From Deltaproteobacteria bacterium (GTDB lineage Bacteria > Desulfobacterota > Desulfuromonadia > Geobacterales > JAJYBI01): a stretch of DNA of 52,786 nucleotides. The notes under the pieces were generated by a model that was given only the letters and a program-made list of their open reading frames with translations, was not told the DNA's origin and did not search any database. Each line of letters opens with the position of its first letter. Position 1 is the first letter of the stretch. A program made the translations under genes and the position numbers. Shown here one piece after another: positions 22,284 through 32,644 of the stretch. The stretch covers positions 1 through 52,786 of the forward strand of contig JAJYBI010000025.1 of NCBI GenBank assembly GCA_021779095.1. Reading direction: 5' to 3'.

Positions 22284-24398
22284 CTACTTCCCAACCAGTT
22301 CCCAGACGGTCATCTCGGCCACGGTATGCTGGTACTTGCGCCGCGTCTCGCGGATGACGAGCGGGACGTCGCGGGGCGCGCCCACCATCCGGAACCGGTC
22401 AGACAGCGCCCCCTTCAGCCCGTCCAGGGTCCAGACCGGTTCGCCCGCATCGCGGTATCCTCCCAGCCATTCCTCCTTCTTCGTAAACTCCTCCAGCCAG
22501 GTATAGGGTGAGGTGATCACCAGCAGTCCGCCCGGATTCATGTGCCGATGGATGGTGGAGAGGAACCTGCGCGGCGAGTAGAGCCGGTCAATGAGGTTTG
22601 CCGCCAGCACCAGATCGTAGCCTGAAAACTTCTCGGGGATGTTGCAGGCGTCTGCCTGATAGAACAAGACCCGGTCGCGGATTGTGTCCAGTCCCAGTTC
22701 CGCCAGGGTCGTCTCGTGGAAGGAAACGATCTCCCCCTCCTCGGGAAGGGCATAGCGCAGGAACCCCTCCTCCTGCATCCGCGCCGCAAGGCGGAAGAAC
22801 CTGGTGGAGAAATCCAGACCGACGACCTCTTCGAAGCCCCCCCTCGCCAGTTCGAAGGCCGCACGCCCCACGGCGCATCCAAGATCAAGCGCCCGTCCCC
22901 TGGTCCGTCCCGCCATCAGTTCGAGGCAGTGCCGGGCGCAGGTCGCGGGGAAGTTGGCCACGTCGAAGTGCGTGGGGCCGTAGTGGGCGTCGCAGTACTG
23001 GGCGGCCAGGGAGTCGCTTTCGTACTGGTCGTCGTGGATGACCACCGGTGCTGCGCTCTCCACGTAGCGGAACCCCGCATGCTGGAAGAAGTGGCGCCGG
23101 AAGGCGTAGCGGGAGTCCCGGGTCGCCTCGTTGCCGGTGGAGATCCAGGAGCCCCCCTTGATCAGGTTGTGCCTGCCGTCGAAGGTGGGGGTGGAGAAGT
23201 CGTCATACCAGGGGTGGACCTCGAAGCCGAGGAAGGCGTAGATGGGGGTCTCGGTCCACTGCCAGACGTTGCCGATGACGTCGTAGAAGCCGCCGGTCTC
23301 AAACCGATCTGTTGGGCAGGACGACGCCCCGTACTCCAGGTTGATGTTCCCCGGCGCCTTCTTCCAGTACGGTTGATCGGGGATGTCGCAGACGTCCCGC
23401 AGCCGGTTCCACTCGTCCTCGGTGGGGAGCCGGATCGTCCGCCCCGTCTGCGCCGTCTTCCAGGTGCAGAACGCCTTCGCCTCCAGGTAGTTCACTTCCA
23501 CCGGCCAGTTCCACGGCATCTCGATCTCGCTTGCCATGGTCCTGAGCCTCCAGCCGTCGCCATTCTCGATCCAGAAGAGGGGATGATCGGCCTGTCTGAA
23601 CTCCCGCCAGTTCCACCCTTCCTCGGTCCAGAACGTTCGGTCCCGGTAACAGCCCGCTTCCACGAACGGGAGGAATTCACGGTTGGAGACCAGATACTTC
23701 GCCGCCTCGAAATCGGAAACTGCGGCCTCGTGGACGCCGTACTCGTTGTCCCAGCCGTAGAGAGGATGCTCCTTCGGCTTGCCGAGGACGACCCTGCCGC
23801 CCGGTACCGGGAGCAGTTCGTTTGCCGGCGGTTCGCCTGCATCGTTACAGATATCCCAGAAGGGGAGCTGCACGACGTGATCGATGGGGAGCTGGCGGAT
23901 CAAGACGGACGAGGTCTCCAGGTGGATTCGCTCGTGCTCGATCCCCATCATGATCGCCCACCATGGGGATTCCCAGGTGATGGGGAGCGTGAGCGGCAGG
24001 GTGCGGATGAGACCGTCCACCAGTTCGCGCGCCTTTTGCCGGTACGCCATGACCTCCTGCCGCGTGGGCCAGTCGTAGTGCCGCTCGTCCAGGTCGTCCC
24101 ACGACATCTCGTCCACCCCCACGGCGAACATGGATTCGTAGCGCGGGTTGATCCTGCGGTCGATCACCCGGGCGATGGTCAGCTTGTTGACGAAGAAGGT
24201 GGCGGTGTGCCCCAGGTAGAAGATGAGCGGATGGCGCAGCCGGTCGGCCCGGAGATAGAAGGTATCGTCGTACTTCAGTGTCTCATAGAGCCTCTCATCG
24301 ATGTCGTACGTTGCATGGAAATAAGCGAGTATCTCGGCCCGCTTTTTTTCCGGGTCGCCTTCGTTCAGGATGGTGGTGCGGGTGTTTTTCAGCTCCAT
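22284..24398 (-). CDS. ovoA: OvoA: 5-histidylcysteine sulfoxide synthase fused to mercaptohistidine N-methyltransferase
   Basis: The product of 704 residues makes ovothiol, a redox-active histidine thiol. The N-terminal DinB-like helical domain contains LGHTATFF and the iron motif HERIHLE (HX3HXE). The formylglycine-generating-enzyme-like domain follows (about residues 210-440, with NVWQWTETPIYAF, IKGGSW and RYAFRRHFFQHAGFRYVE). The C-terminal SAM methyltransferase has ALDLGCAVGRAAFELA near residue 495. This is the complete three-domain OvoA layout. The start at ATG 24398 has AGGAGG just upstream. It appears to be a single-gene unit. Known OvoA enzymes use O2, which is notable in a lineage mostly regarded as anaerobic. 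Confidence 0.93.
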   Translation of the reverse strand: MELKNTRTTILNEGDPEKKRAEILAYFHATYDIDERLYETLKYDDTFYLRADRLRHPLIFYLGHTATFFVNKLTIARVIDRRINPRYESMFAVGVDEMSWDDLDERHYDWPTRQEVMAYRQKARELVDGLIRTLPLTLPITWESPWWAIMMGIEHERIHLETSSVLIRQLPIDHVVQLPFWDICNDAGEPPANELLPVPGGRVVLGKPKEHPLYGWDNEYGVHEAAVSDFEAAKYLVSNREFLPFVEAGCYRDRTFWTEEGWNWREFRQADHPLFWIENGDGWRLRTMASEIEMPWNWPVEVNYLEAKAFCTWKTAQTGRTIRLPTEDEWNRLRDVCDIPDQPYWKKAPGNINLEYGASSCPTDRFETGGFYDVIGNVWQWTETPIYAFLGFEVHPWYDDFSTPTFDGRHNLIKGGSWISTGNEATRDSRYAFRRHFFQHAGFRYVESAAPVVIHDDQYESDSLAAQYCDAHYGPTHFDVANFPATCARHCLELMAGRTRGRALDLGCAVGRAAFELARGGFEEVVGLDFSTRFFRLAARMQEEGFLRYALPEEGEIVSFHETTLAELGLDTIRDRVLFYQADACNIPEKFSGYDLVLAANLIDRLYSPRRFLSTIHRHMNPGGLLVITSPYTWLEEFTKKEEWLGGYRDAGEPVWTLDGLKGALSDRFRMVGAPRDVPLVIRETRRKYQHTVAEMTVWELVGK

Positions 24399-24439
24399 AT
24401 GATCCTCCTGTGGCGAGATCAAACTGTCATATTTTTATC

Positions 24440-24614
24440 CTGATTAGCGATGATCTTCTGCTACCGCCCTTATCATGCCCTCCCCCTTGACGGGGGAGGG
24501 CGCGGGTGGGGGTGAAGGTGCCAAGATATCAACCAGTTGAAACTTCACCCACCCCCTGACCCCCTCCCGTCAAGGGAGGGGGGAACTTGGTAGCGGAAGA
24601 TTGTCGCTAATCAG
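24440..24614. repeat. 175-bp MITE-like palindromic element
   Basis: The outer 26-bp ends are inverted copies with only three mismatches: CTGATTAGCGA...GCTACC at the left, GGTAGC...TCGCTAATCAG at the right. Inside lie two arms of the CTCCCCCTTGACGGGGGAGGG type and a GGGTGGGGGTGAAG / CTTCACCCACCCCC pair, so the whole element can fold on itself. It holds no gene. Related internal motifs occur at 6264-6364. Confidence 0.75.
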
Positions 24615-24706
24615 ATGTTTTATTGTACCACAGATCCAATACCGGCAAATTTCGCCGGCCCGGCAGCCGACTTTCCGTACGTGTTGGCAGTCTGGTGACA
24701 AATCGG

Positions 24707-24735
24707 TTGACAGGCAGCCACCTCTTCGTTAACTT
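24707..24735 (+). promoter_or_regulatory. Sigma70-type promoter immediately before recG
   Basis: TTGACA (24707-24712), 17-bp spacer, TAACTT (24730-24735). The expected start point (about 24741-24743) is only a few bases before the ATG at 24746, implying a nearly leaderless message. Confidence 0.6.
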
Positions 24736-24745
24736 CGCCTCAATT

Positions 24746-27037
24746 ATGACCGTACTCAGACTTTCCGACAACTGTACCCTGCAGCTACCTGTGGAGGTGG
24801 CAAAGGCACTGGGGATTGCGCCCGGCGACCGGGTGGAGCTGACTGCGACTGAAAGCGGCTACCTGCTGCAACGCCATCAGCCTACTGCGCCGAACAAGAC
24901 ACCGGTGGCTGAGGCAATCCGGCGGAAGAACCTGGCGACGCCGCTGCAGTACGTAAAGGCGGCAGGACCCAAGTTGGCAGAGATGCTGGCGAAGAAGGGG
25001 GTCGTCACGGTGGAGGACGCACTCTACCTGCTCCCGTCCCGATACGAGGACCGACGCAGCATTACTCCCGTTGCGCGGTTGAAGACCGGTGCAACCCAGG
25101 TGTTTCACGGCGAGATTCTGTCCGCCGACACGGTGACCACACGCGGTGGGAAGAAGCAGTTCGAGGCGCTCGTGAGCGACGGCACCGGGACGATTACCCT
25201 GAAATGGTTCCGGTTCAACCCCGTCTGGCAGAAGAAGAGCTGGCGGCCGGGTCGGAAAGGGATCTTTACCGGCGAAGTGGCGCAGTACGGACCTCAGCGG
25301 GAGGTGCATCACCCTGACGTTGAGTGGCTGACCGACGGCGATGACCTGCAGACGGTCATGGCGCGTGACCCGCTCAATTTCGGGCGGATCGTGCCTGTCT
25401 ATCCGTTAACCGAAGGGATTACCCAGAAGGTCATGCGCAGGCTGCAGAAGGAGGTGGTGGAAGAATTCGCCGCCGACGTGACCGACCACCTGCCGCGGGA
25501 GATCGCCGCGCGGCACGGACTGATGCCGCTGCCGGAGGCCCTTCGCGATGCACATTTTCCCGGTACGGACGCGGATCTCACCTGCCTGAACAGCGGAGAA
25601 ACGGTGGCCCACCGCTCTCTCGTCTTCGACGAGTTCTTCTTCCTCGAACTGGGGCTCGCCCTGAAGCGGCGCGGCGTAACCATGGAGAAGGGAATACCGT
25701 TCACCGTCTCCCACACTTACACGAAGCCGCTCCTGCAGCTCCTTCCATTCCAGTTGACCGCCGCCCAGCGCCGGGTCTTGTCGGAGATCAAGGCCGACAT
25801 GATGGCGCCACATCCGATGCACCGTCTCATCCAGGGGGACGTGGGGTGCGGCAAGACTATGGTGGCGCTCATGGCCTCGCTGGTCGCCGTTGAGAACGGG
25901 TACCAGGTGGCCATCATGGCCCCCACCGAGATCCTTGCCGAGCAGCATTTCCTCAATATCCATCACTGGTGCGAACAGCTGGGGGTGACCGTCTCCCTGG
26001 TGACGGCGTCGCTCAAGGGGAAGGCGAAGACGGAGCTGCTACAAAGGATCGCCGCAGGTGAGCTCTCCATCGTCATCGGTACCCACGCCGTCATTCAGGA
26101 TAAGGTCGAGTTCGCGCGACTCGGTCTCGGCATTGTGGACGAACAACACCGTTTCGGCGTCCTGCAGCGGAACCTTCTGAAGAAGAAGGGGACCAATCCC
26201 GACATCCTCGTCATGACCGCCACACCGATCCCCCGCACCCTCGCCATGACGGTCCTCGGCGACCTTGCGCTCTCCGTCATCGACGAACTGCCGCCCGGCC
26301 GGACTCCCGTGGAGACGCGCATCGTCTTCGAATCGCGCCGCCAGCAGGTGTACGGAATTGTCAGGGACGAGGTTAAAAAGGGACATCAGGCCTACGTCAT
26401 CTATCCCCTCGTGGAGGAAACGGAGAAGTCGGACCTGAAGGCCGCCACCCAGATGGCGGAACAGCTGCAGCGGGATGTCTTCCCCGATCTGCGGATTGGC
26501 CTCCTCCACGGGCGTCTGAGGCCGGAGGAGAAGGAAGGGGTGATGGCGGCGTTCAAGCGGCGCGAGACGGATATACTCGTGGCCACCACCGTCATCGAGG
26601 TGGGGATCGACGTCCCCAACGCGACGGTGATGGTGATAGAGCACGCCGAGCGGTTCGGCTTGTCCCAGCTGCACCAGCTGCGCGGACGGGTGGGGCGTGG
26701 TGGTGGTACGTCGCGCTGTATTCTGCTTACCCCCGGACGGCTGACTGAGGACGGTGAAAGGCGTTTGCGGGTCATGGAGTCAACTAACGACGGATTCCGG
26801 ATTGCCGAGGAAGATCTGACCATCCGGGGGCCGGGTGATTTCCTCGGTACCCGTCAGGCCGGCATCCCGGATTTCAGGGTGGCCAATATTCTGCGGGATG
26901 GTCGACTGCTTGAGAATGCGCGCCGGGATGCATTCGTGCTGCTAGAACGTGACCCTGAGCTGTCGGAATATCCGGAAGTGAGATCGGAACTGGTGAACCG
27001 ATGGGGAGGACGGCTGGAACTGGCGGGGGTTGCCTGA
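24746..27037 (+). CDS. recG: ATP-dependent DNA helicase RecG with extra AbrB-like N-terminal domain
   Basis: The helicase has 763 residues, about 70 longer than E. coli RecG. It remodels stalled forks and recombination intermediates. Residues 1-45 (LQLPVEVAKALGIAPGDRVEL) look like a SpoVT/AbrB swapped-hairpin DNA-binding domain. Then come the wedge/OB domain (about 130-240), Walker A GDVGCGKT, the DEQH box (IVDEQHRFGV), TATPIPRTLAM and the C-terminal motifs HGRLRPEEKE, ATTVIEVGIDVPNAT and QLRGRVGRG. The TRG motif region is present near GPGDFLGTRQAG. The start at 24746 keeps the AbrB-like domain; a strong promoter lies just upstream and no ribosome site is seen. Confidence 0.94.
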   Translation: MTVLRLSDNCTLQLPVEVAKALGIAPGDRVELTATESGYLLQRHQPTAPNKTPVAEAIRRKNLATPLQYVKAAGPKLAEMLAKKGVVTVEDALYLLPSRYEDRRSITPVARLKTGATQVFHGEILSADTVTTRGGKKQFEALVSDGTGTITLKWFRFNPVWQKKSWRPGRKGIFTGEVAQYGPQREVHHPDVEWLTDGDDLQTVMARDPLNFGRIVPVYPLTEGITQKVMRRLQKEVVEEFAADVTDHLPREIAARHGLMPLPEALRDAHFPGTDADLTCLNSGETVAHRSLVFDEFFFLELGLALKRRGVTMEKGIPFTVSHTYTKPLLQLLPFQLTAAQRRVLSEIKADMMAPHPMHRLIQGDVGCGKTMVALMASLVAVENGYQVAIMAPTEILAEQHFLNIHHWCEQLGVTVSLVTASLKGKAKTELLQRIAAGELSIVIGTHAVIQDKVEFARLGLGIVDEQHRFGVLQRNLLKKKGTNPDILVMTATPIPRTLAMTVLGDLALSVIDELPPGRTPVETRIVFESRRQQVYGIVRDEVKKGHQAYVIYPLVEETEKSDLKAATQMAEQLQRDVFPDLRIGLLHGRLRPEEKEGVMAAFKRRETDILVATTVIEVGIDVPNATVMVIEHAERFGLSQLHQLRGRVGRGGGTSRCILLTPGRLTEDGERRLRVMESTNDGFRIAEEDLTIRGPGDFLGTRQAGIPDFRVANILRDGRLLENARRDAFVLLERDPELSEYPEVRSELVNRWGGRLELAGVA

Positions 27038-27052
27038 TGATACATGCCGTGA

Positions 27053-27490
27053 TTATACATACTTTCTTATGAGCAATCCGCTGACGGTATTGAGCGAGTC
27101 GGCAATCTCCAGCGCCTTGTCAGATGGGATTTCTACGATTACTTCTCCGGACGACTTCACTTTTACCTTAATGGTAATCTTTTTATGGACGTTGCCGACG
27201 GTTAATTCCAGCTCTCTGGTGGTAGTTTTAATGAAATCACTGATCTTTTTTGCGGCTTCCTTGACTTTTTTCTCATCGTGCGACTGTAACGTCTTGTCGT
27301 TGCGGGAGTCGCTTACCTGATTCGTCTTTGATGGATGTTCATTTGAATCGGTCGGGCTCGTGGGGTGCAGGTTTACATCGGCAAGTGTGCCAGATAGCGA
27401 CTGGCCCGCATCGTTTGTGGCATGCGAGCTCACATCGACTAGAGTGCCAGAAACCGACTGTCCCGCATCATTTGAAGAGATAATCGCCAT
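27053..27490 (-). CDS. FlaG-like protein with duplicated N-terminal motif
   Basis: The protein has 145 residues from ATG 27490, with GGGAGA nine bases upstream. The C-terminal 75 residues (KISDFIKTTTRELELTV...KVKSSGEVIVEIPSDKALEIADSLN) follow the FlaG pattern, including the GEVIVEIPSDKAL segment that resembles the usual GEVIRQIP-EE-L. The N-terminus contains two near-copies of NDAGQSVSGTLVDV. FlaG proteins influence flagellar filament length, but no other flagellar gene is present here, so this is an orphan. The base composition is more A/T-rich than the neighbours. It converges with recG, leaving only 15 nt between stops. Confidence 0.7.
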   Translation of the reverse strand: MAIISSNDAGQSVSGTLVDVSSHATNDAGQSLSGTLADVNLHPTSPTDSNEHPSKTNQVSDSRNDKTLQSHDEKKVKEAAKKISDFIKTTTRELELTVGNVHKKITIKVKVKSSGEVIVEIPSDKALEIADSLNTVSGLLIRKYV

Positions 27491-27719
27491 GGCTATCATT
27501 CTCCCGTCTGAAACCCTTTCGTATTTCACTTTTCGGCATCGCAACAGGAAACTTAAATTTTTTTTGAAGATTTTTTTTGGGGCGGGGAATGGTGCTCCTT
27601 TGCGGACGAGGTGGCTCTGCCTGTCGGAAAAGCAGAAACCGTGGCGCATGTCAGCCCGAGGAGATACTCAGTCACGAATGGAATGTGCGGGAACGGTTTC
27701 GATGGTGACGTGTCGACAA

Positions 27720-28040
27720 TCACCTCGTCTCTTTCATCGATCTTGCCCATTTAATCAACAGGCACAAAGATGTGAACGGCTTCCTGATCACGGCGTCCTG
27801 CCCTTCGGTCGACGTGTTGTCAGGCGATGGTGTCGTTGCCACAATTACTGATGGAAAATGTCGGGGCGTATCCGGGCGATCTTTCAGTATGCCTGCCAGC
27901 CATTCATTCGCGGCATGAGCATGTCGAACAAAAGCAGGGCCACTGCATCACCAAACAGCCGTAATGCCGTTGTCGCATCGCTTCCCTCCCGTGCCGCATG
28001 ACCCCATACCCTTCCTCGCCTCTAATGTTGCGTTATATAC
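27720..28040 (-). pseudogene. Degraded response-regulator receiver domain
   Basis: On the minus strand three frames give consecutive pieces of a receiver domain. One reads GYGVMRHGREAM. The next reads ATTALRLFGDAVALLLFDMLMPRMNGWQA without its first D-rich segment, containing the phosphoacceptor DMLMPRMNG motif. The third reads PSVIVATT and then DAVIRKPF with the conserved Lys, ending in TGA at 27720. Frame changes after about 27900 and near 28000 break the gene. No intact acidic N-terminus was found. It lies upstream of the FlaG-like gene and in the same direction. The left end of the homology is uncertain. Confidence 0.7.
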
Positions 28041-28119
28041 TCGCGGTATCCAGTTCGACGGTATACATAATCGTTGGACCAGTCTTATCTTGTAGATGGC
28101 CTGGGCCCGGTGCATCCCC

Positions 28120-28377
28120 CTATCCACCCTCCAGCCGGTCATTGACGCGGTTTCCCGTTGCAGTTATTTGCTGACGTAGGAGATCGATACGTGAATCTTC
28201 TGTCGCGACAGAGGGGGCTCCGATGGCAGATGCATCCCCGTCGCCGGGATAGCGGTCCAACTTGAAAGTAGGGAGAGTGGAGATACTATGAATCATGTAG
28301 CAGATAAACTGATCGTCAGTGTCGCGGATGCTGCCGAGCAGGGAAGGGCGCATCGCGTTATTCATGGGCGGTTTCAT
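28120..28377 (-). CDS. Doubtful small open frame in a decayed intergenic region
   Basis: This is an 85-codon frame with no recognised domain (…LLGSIRDTDDQF, then …SRIDLLRQQITATGNRV). A later ATG in MNNAMRPS is possible. No convincing ribosome site is seen. The stretch 28041-28513 as a whole lies between the decayed receiver gene and the lipoprotein gene and may be more debris; I see nothing else in it apart from the upstream region of the lipoprotein gene. Confidence 0.25.
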   Translation of the reverse strand: MKPPMNNAMRPSLLGSIRDTDDQFICYMIHSISTLPTFKLDRYPGDGDASAIGAPSVATEDSRIDLLRQQITATGNRVNDRLEGG

Positions 28378-28513
28378 CGGCGAACACGCTGCCGCATGTA
28401 ACGGTGGGGAACAATCTGAATGCCTCCATTCTCCGAATACCGTTAACCGCGCTGAGTCTTCTGGAGCGATTGACCGATGCTGACAAGCGTTTCAGGTCCG
28501 AAAGAGGTGCCAT

Positions 28514-29146
28514 ATGAACGTCTCTCTGGTAAAGATACTGGCATTGCTGACCGTAACGGCAACCCTGCTGTGCGGATGCGCTACAACCTCGCTGGTCGAC
28601 AGTTGGCGCAATCCCGGTTTGACTGGACGTAAACCACAATCGATACTCGTAGTGGGGAACTTCAAGAAATTCGAAGATCGTCGGATCTACGAGGATATAA
28701 TTGCCAATGCCCTGGGGCGGAAGGGGCTCAAGGCGATACCGAGTCATACCGTTTTCAAGTCTGACATGAAGATTGATCGGCAGTCCGTAAAGCAGGCGGT
28801 CGGTGAAACCGGGGCAGACGCCGTGCTGATCATGCGGACCGTGAGGGTCGAGCATCAGACAGTCCTCCATCCCGGCTATATGACTGCCTATCCGGATTAC
28901 TGGTACCCCCCTGCCTTCCCGTCATGGGACCTGTATGACTACTACGACTCCATGACGTACTACGAACCTCCGGACATTACAACCTACGTGGTGGCTCATA
29001 TACAGGTAAATCTGTTCGATGCACGCAGCGGCAAACTGCTCTGGGCTGCCGCCGTTGAGTCTTCCGAGCCGGGCAATACAGTGACGGTCAGCAAGGATAT
29101 GGCCCATATCATCGTCCAGTCGCTCGACAAGGAAGGGCTGATCTGA
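28514..29146 (+). CDS. Secreted lipoprotein of unknown function (DUF4136-like layout)
   Basis: The protein has 210 residues. The signal peptide ends in a lipobox, LLCGCA, so Cys 22 should be lipidated. The mature part has a first alpha/beta unit (SILVVGNFKKFEDRRIYEDIIANALGRKGLKAIPS) followed by GADAVLIMRTVRVE, and an aromatic, Tyr/Pro-rich loop (about residues 120-155). It ends with VNLFDARSGKLLWAAAVESS. This layout resembles DUF4136 and related outer-membrane lipoproteins, but the assignment is by eye. It stands alone with GAGGTG before its ATG; neighbours are remnants, so they give no functional hint. Confidence 0.75.
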   Translation: MNVSLVKILALLTVTATLLCGCATTSLVDSWRNPGLTGRKPQSILVVGNFKKFEDRRIYEDIIANALGRKGLKAIPSHTVFKSDMKIDRQSVKQAVGETGADAVLIMRTVRVEHQTVLHPGYMTAYPDYWYPPAFPSWDLYDYYDSMTYYEPPDITTYVVAHIQVNLFDARSGKLLWAAAVESSEPGNTVTVSKDMAHIIVQSLDKEGLI

Positions 29147-29184
29147 TGCGAATGCGACGTTCGCTGTCCCCCTCCGGAGCTTAG

Positions 29185-29480
29185 ATGACGGATCACGGTG
29201 TAGAACTTGCTCTGTGCCACTGAGAGCCAGGAGACAAAGCGCTTCAGCGGGATTTCGGCCTTCTCGCTCCACAGCCGAGTGTAATCAACAATGGCATCAC
29301 GGGTGTCATGGGGAACCCAGCTGCCGGTCAAAACTCCCCAAGTTCGGCTGTACTCCTCCATCAACGCTGTGAGCACCTTGTGTTTCCGACGCAGTTTGTC
29401 TTCAAGCTGTTGGATGCGTTGTTCTTCAACGCGCTTTTGTACCCTGCAAAAGCGACCACACCACGTCCGAGGCTACTTCA
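29185..29480 (-). pseudogene. IS3-family transposase remnant
   Basis: The minus-strand translation gives a leucine-zipper-like segment (EEQRIQQLEDKLRRKHKVLTALMEE), then TRDAIVDYTRLWSEKAEIPLKRFVSWLSVAQSKFY. This matches the N-terminal region of IS3-family OrfB transposases. Homology stops after KFY, so the DDE catalytic core is absent, and stops interrupt the upstream part. No terminal repeats or target duplication were recognised. Confidence 0.75.
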
Positions 29481-29816
29481 AACACGCACAGGTCGCCTAC
29501 GCCGCTTGATTCAGATGTTTCTCACCGGAGCAGCAATTGGGCTCCTCTCCCAAAGAGATTCGCTTTTCTCATCCGTTTTACTCTCCTAAGGGAATTCGCA
29601 ACGGCTAAGTAAAAAACCCTACCTTGAGAGCCAATTAATTTTGTATACATTGATTTTAGGTGTTTGAATCAATCGCTGATGATCTGATTCTGGTAGTGTT
29701 GAATACCTTGGCTGATAACAACAATGTTTTCCAATGCTTCCAGAGTGCTTGCGACAGTCCGACACACTTCGGTATTTCGTTGAACAGCCTTCGATCTGCC
29801 CGGGGGGTATGCGAAG
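29481..29816. other. Gene-free stretch before the acetate-CoA ligase gene
   Basis: No convincing gene is present. The segment up to about 29620 may be further insertion-sequence debris. 29620-29760 is A/T-rich and contains an inverted repeat ATTGATT-N11-AATCAAT (29649-29673) that could be an operator. I found no clear -35/-10 pair. Confidence 0.5.
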
Positions 29817-31571
<1,755 letters not shown>

Positions 31572-31648
31572 AATGTCCAATGCTTACATAACAATATCCA
31601 GAGACACTGCCGGGGGCGGGACAGCGAACAATATCAAAGGAGTCGACG

Positions 31649-32644
31649 GTGACGAACAAACAAGTCAGACCTGCCATCGACCGGGACCACGAACTGGGTC
31701 TCCTGCGGCAGATGCTGCTCATCCGCCGTTTCGAGGAGAAGTGCGCCGAACTGTACAGCGTCACGAAGATCCGCGGCTTCCTCCACCTGTATATCGGCGA
31801 GGAGGCGGTATCCGTGGGGGTGATGGGGTCGGTGGCGCCGGACGACGGAGTGGTGAGCACCTACCGTGAGCACGGTCATGCACTGGCGCGGGGGATCGCT
31901 CCCGGCGCGGTCATGGCTGAAATGTACGGCAGGCACGAGGGGTGCTGCCGTGGCCGGGGGGGATCGATGCATATCTTCGACGCCGCGACCCGCTTCTACG
32001 GCGGCAACGCCATCGTGGGGGGAGGCATCCCGCTGGCGGCGGGGCTGGCGCTGGCGGACCGGATGCAGGGTCGGCAACGGCTCACCTGGTGCTTCTTCGG
32101 CGACGGCGCCGTGGCGGAGGGGGTGTTCCACGAGTCCATGAACATTGCCTCCCTCTGGCGGCTGCCGGTGGTCTTCGTCTGCGAGAACAACCTGTACGCC
32201 ATGGGAACCGCCATCCGCTACGCCCAGGCGGTCACCGACCTGGCCAGCAAGGGGGCCGGCTATGCCGTCGCCTCCGAGGCGGTGGACGGGATGGACGTGC
32301 TGGCGGTGGAGGCGGCGGCGAGGCGGGCGACGGAGCAGGTGCGGGGAGGGAACGGTCCGTACTTCCTGGAGTGCCGTACCTACCGGTTCCGGGCCCATTC
32401 CATGTTCGATACGGAACAGTACCGGACCAAAGACGAGGTGGAGGAGTGGAGAAAGCGCGACCCCATCACCTTCCTGACGAGCCGTCTCAAGGAGCACGAG
32501 GCGCTGGACGACGCAGGACTGGCGTCGCTGGAGGGCTCGGTGGCGGAAGAGGTGGCCGCCGCGGTCGCCTTCGCCGAGGGGGGGAGCTGGGAGCCGGTGG
32601 AGGAACTGACGCGGTTTGTCTGCTCGGATCGGAGCAACGGATGA
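31649..32644 (+). CDS. pdhA: Pyruvate dehydrogenase E1 component, alpha subunit
   Basis: The subunit has 331 residues and begins at GTG 31649 with AAAGGAG upstream. It is a thiamine-diphosphate enzyme. The TPP motif [31 protein letters not shown] (about residues 151-181) is intact. The active-site region [11 protein letters not shown] and the phosphorylation-loop-like [10 protein letters not shown] are present. It matches the PdhA type most closely; acetoin dehydrogenase alpha is the alternative. The stop overlaps the start of the beta subunit gene, so the two chains are coupled. Confidence 0.9.
   Translation: MTNKQVRPAIDRDHELGLLRQMLLIRRFEEKCAELYSVTKIRGFLHLYIGEEAVSVGVMGSVAPDDGVVSTYREHGHALARGIAPGAVMAEMYGRHEGCCRGRGGSMHIFDAATRFYGGNAIVGGGIPLAAGLALADRMQGRQRLTWCFFGDGAVAEGVFHESMNIASLWRLPVVFVCENNLYAMGTAIRYAQAVTDLASKGAGYAVASEAVDGMDVLAVEAAARRATEQVRGGNGPYFLECRTYRFRAHSMFDTEQYRTKDEVEEWRKRDPITFLTSRLKEHEALDDAGLASLEGSVAEEVAAAVAFAEGGSWEPVEELTRFVCSDRSNG

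Noticed and set aside
29150..29620. Complete insertion sequence
   Set aside because: Only the N-terminal part of an IS3 transposase is recognisable; catalytic core and terminal repeats are missing.
31942..32640. Upstream extension of the PdhB reading frame
   Set aside because: It lies entirely inside pdhA; the ATG at 32641 in an overlap with the pdhA stop fits the family N-terminus.
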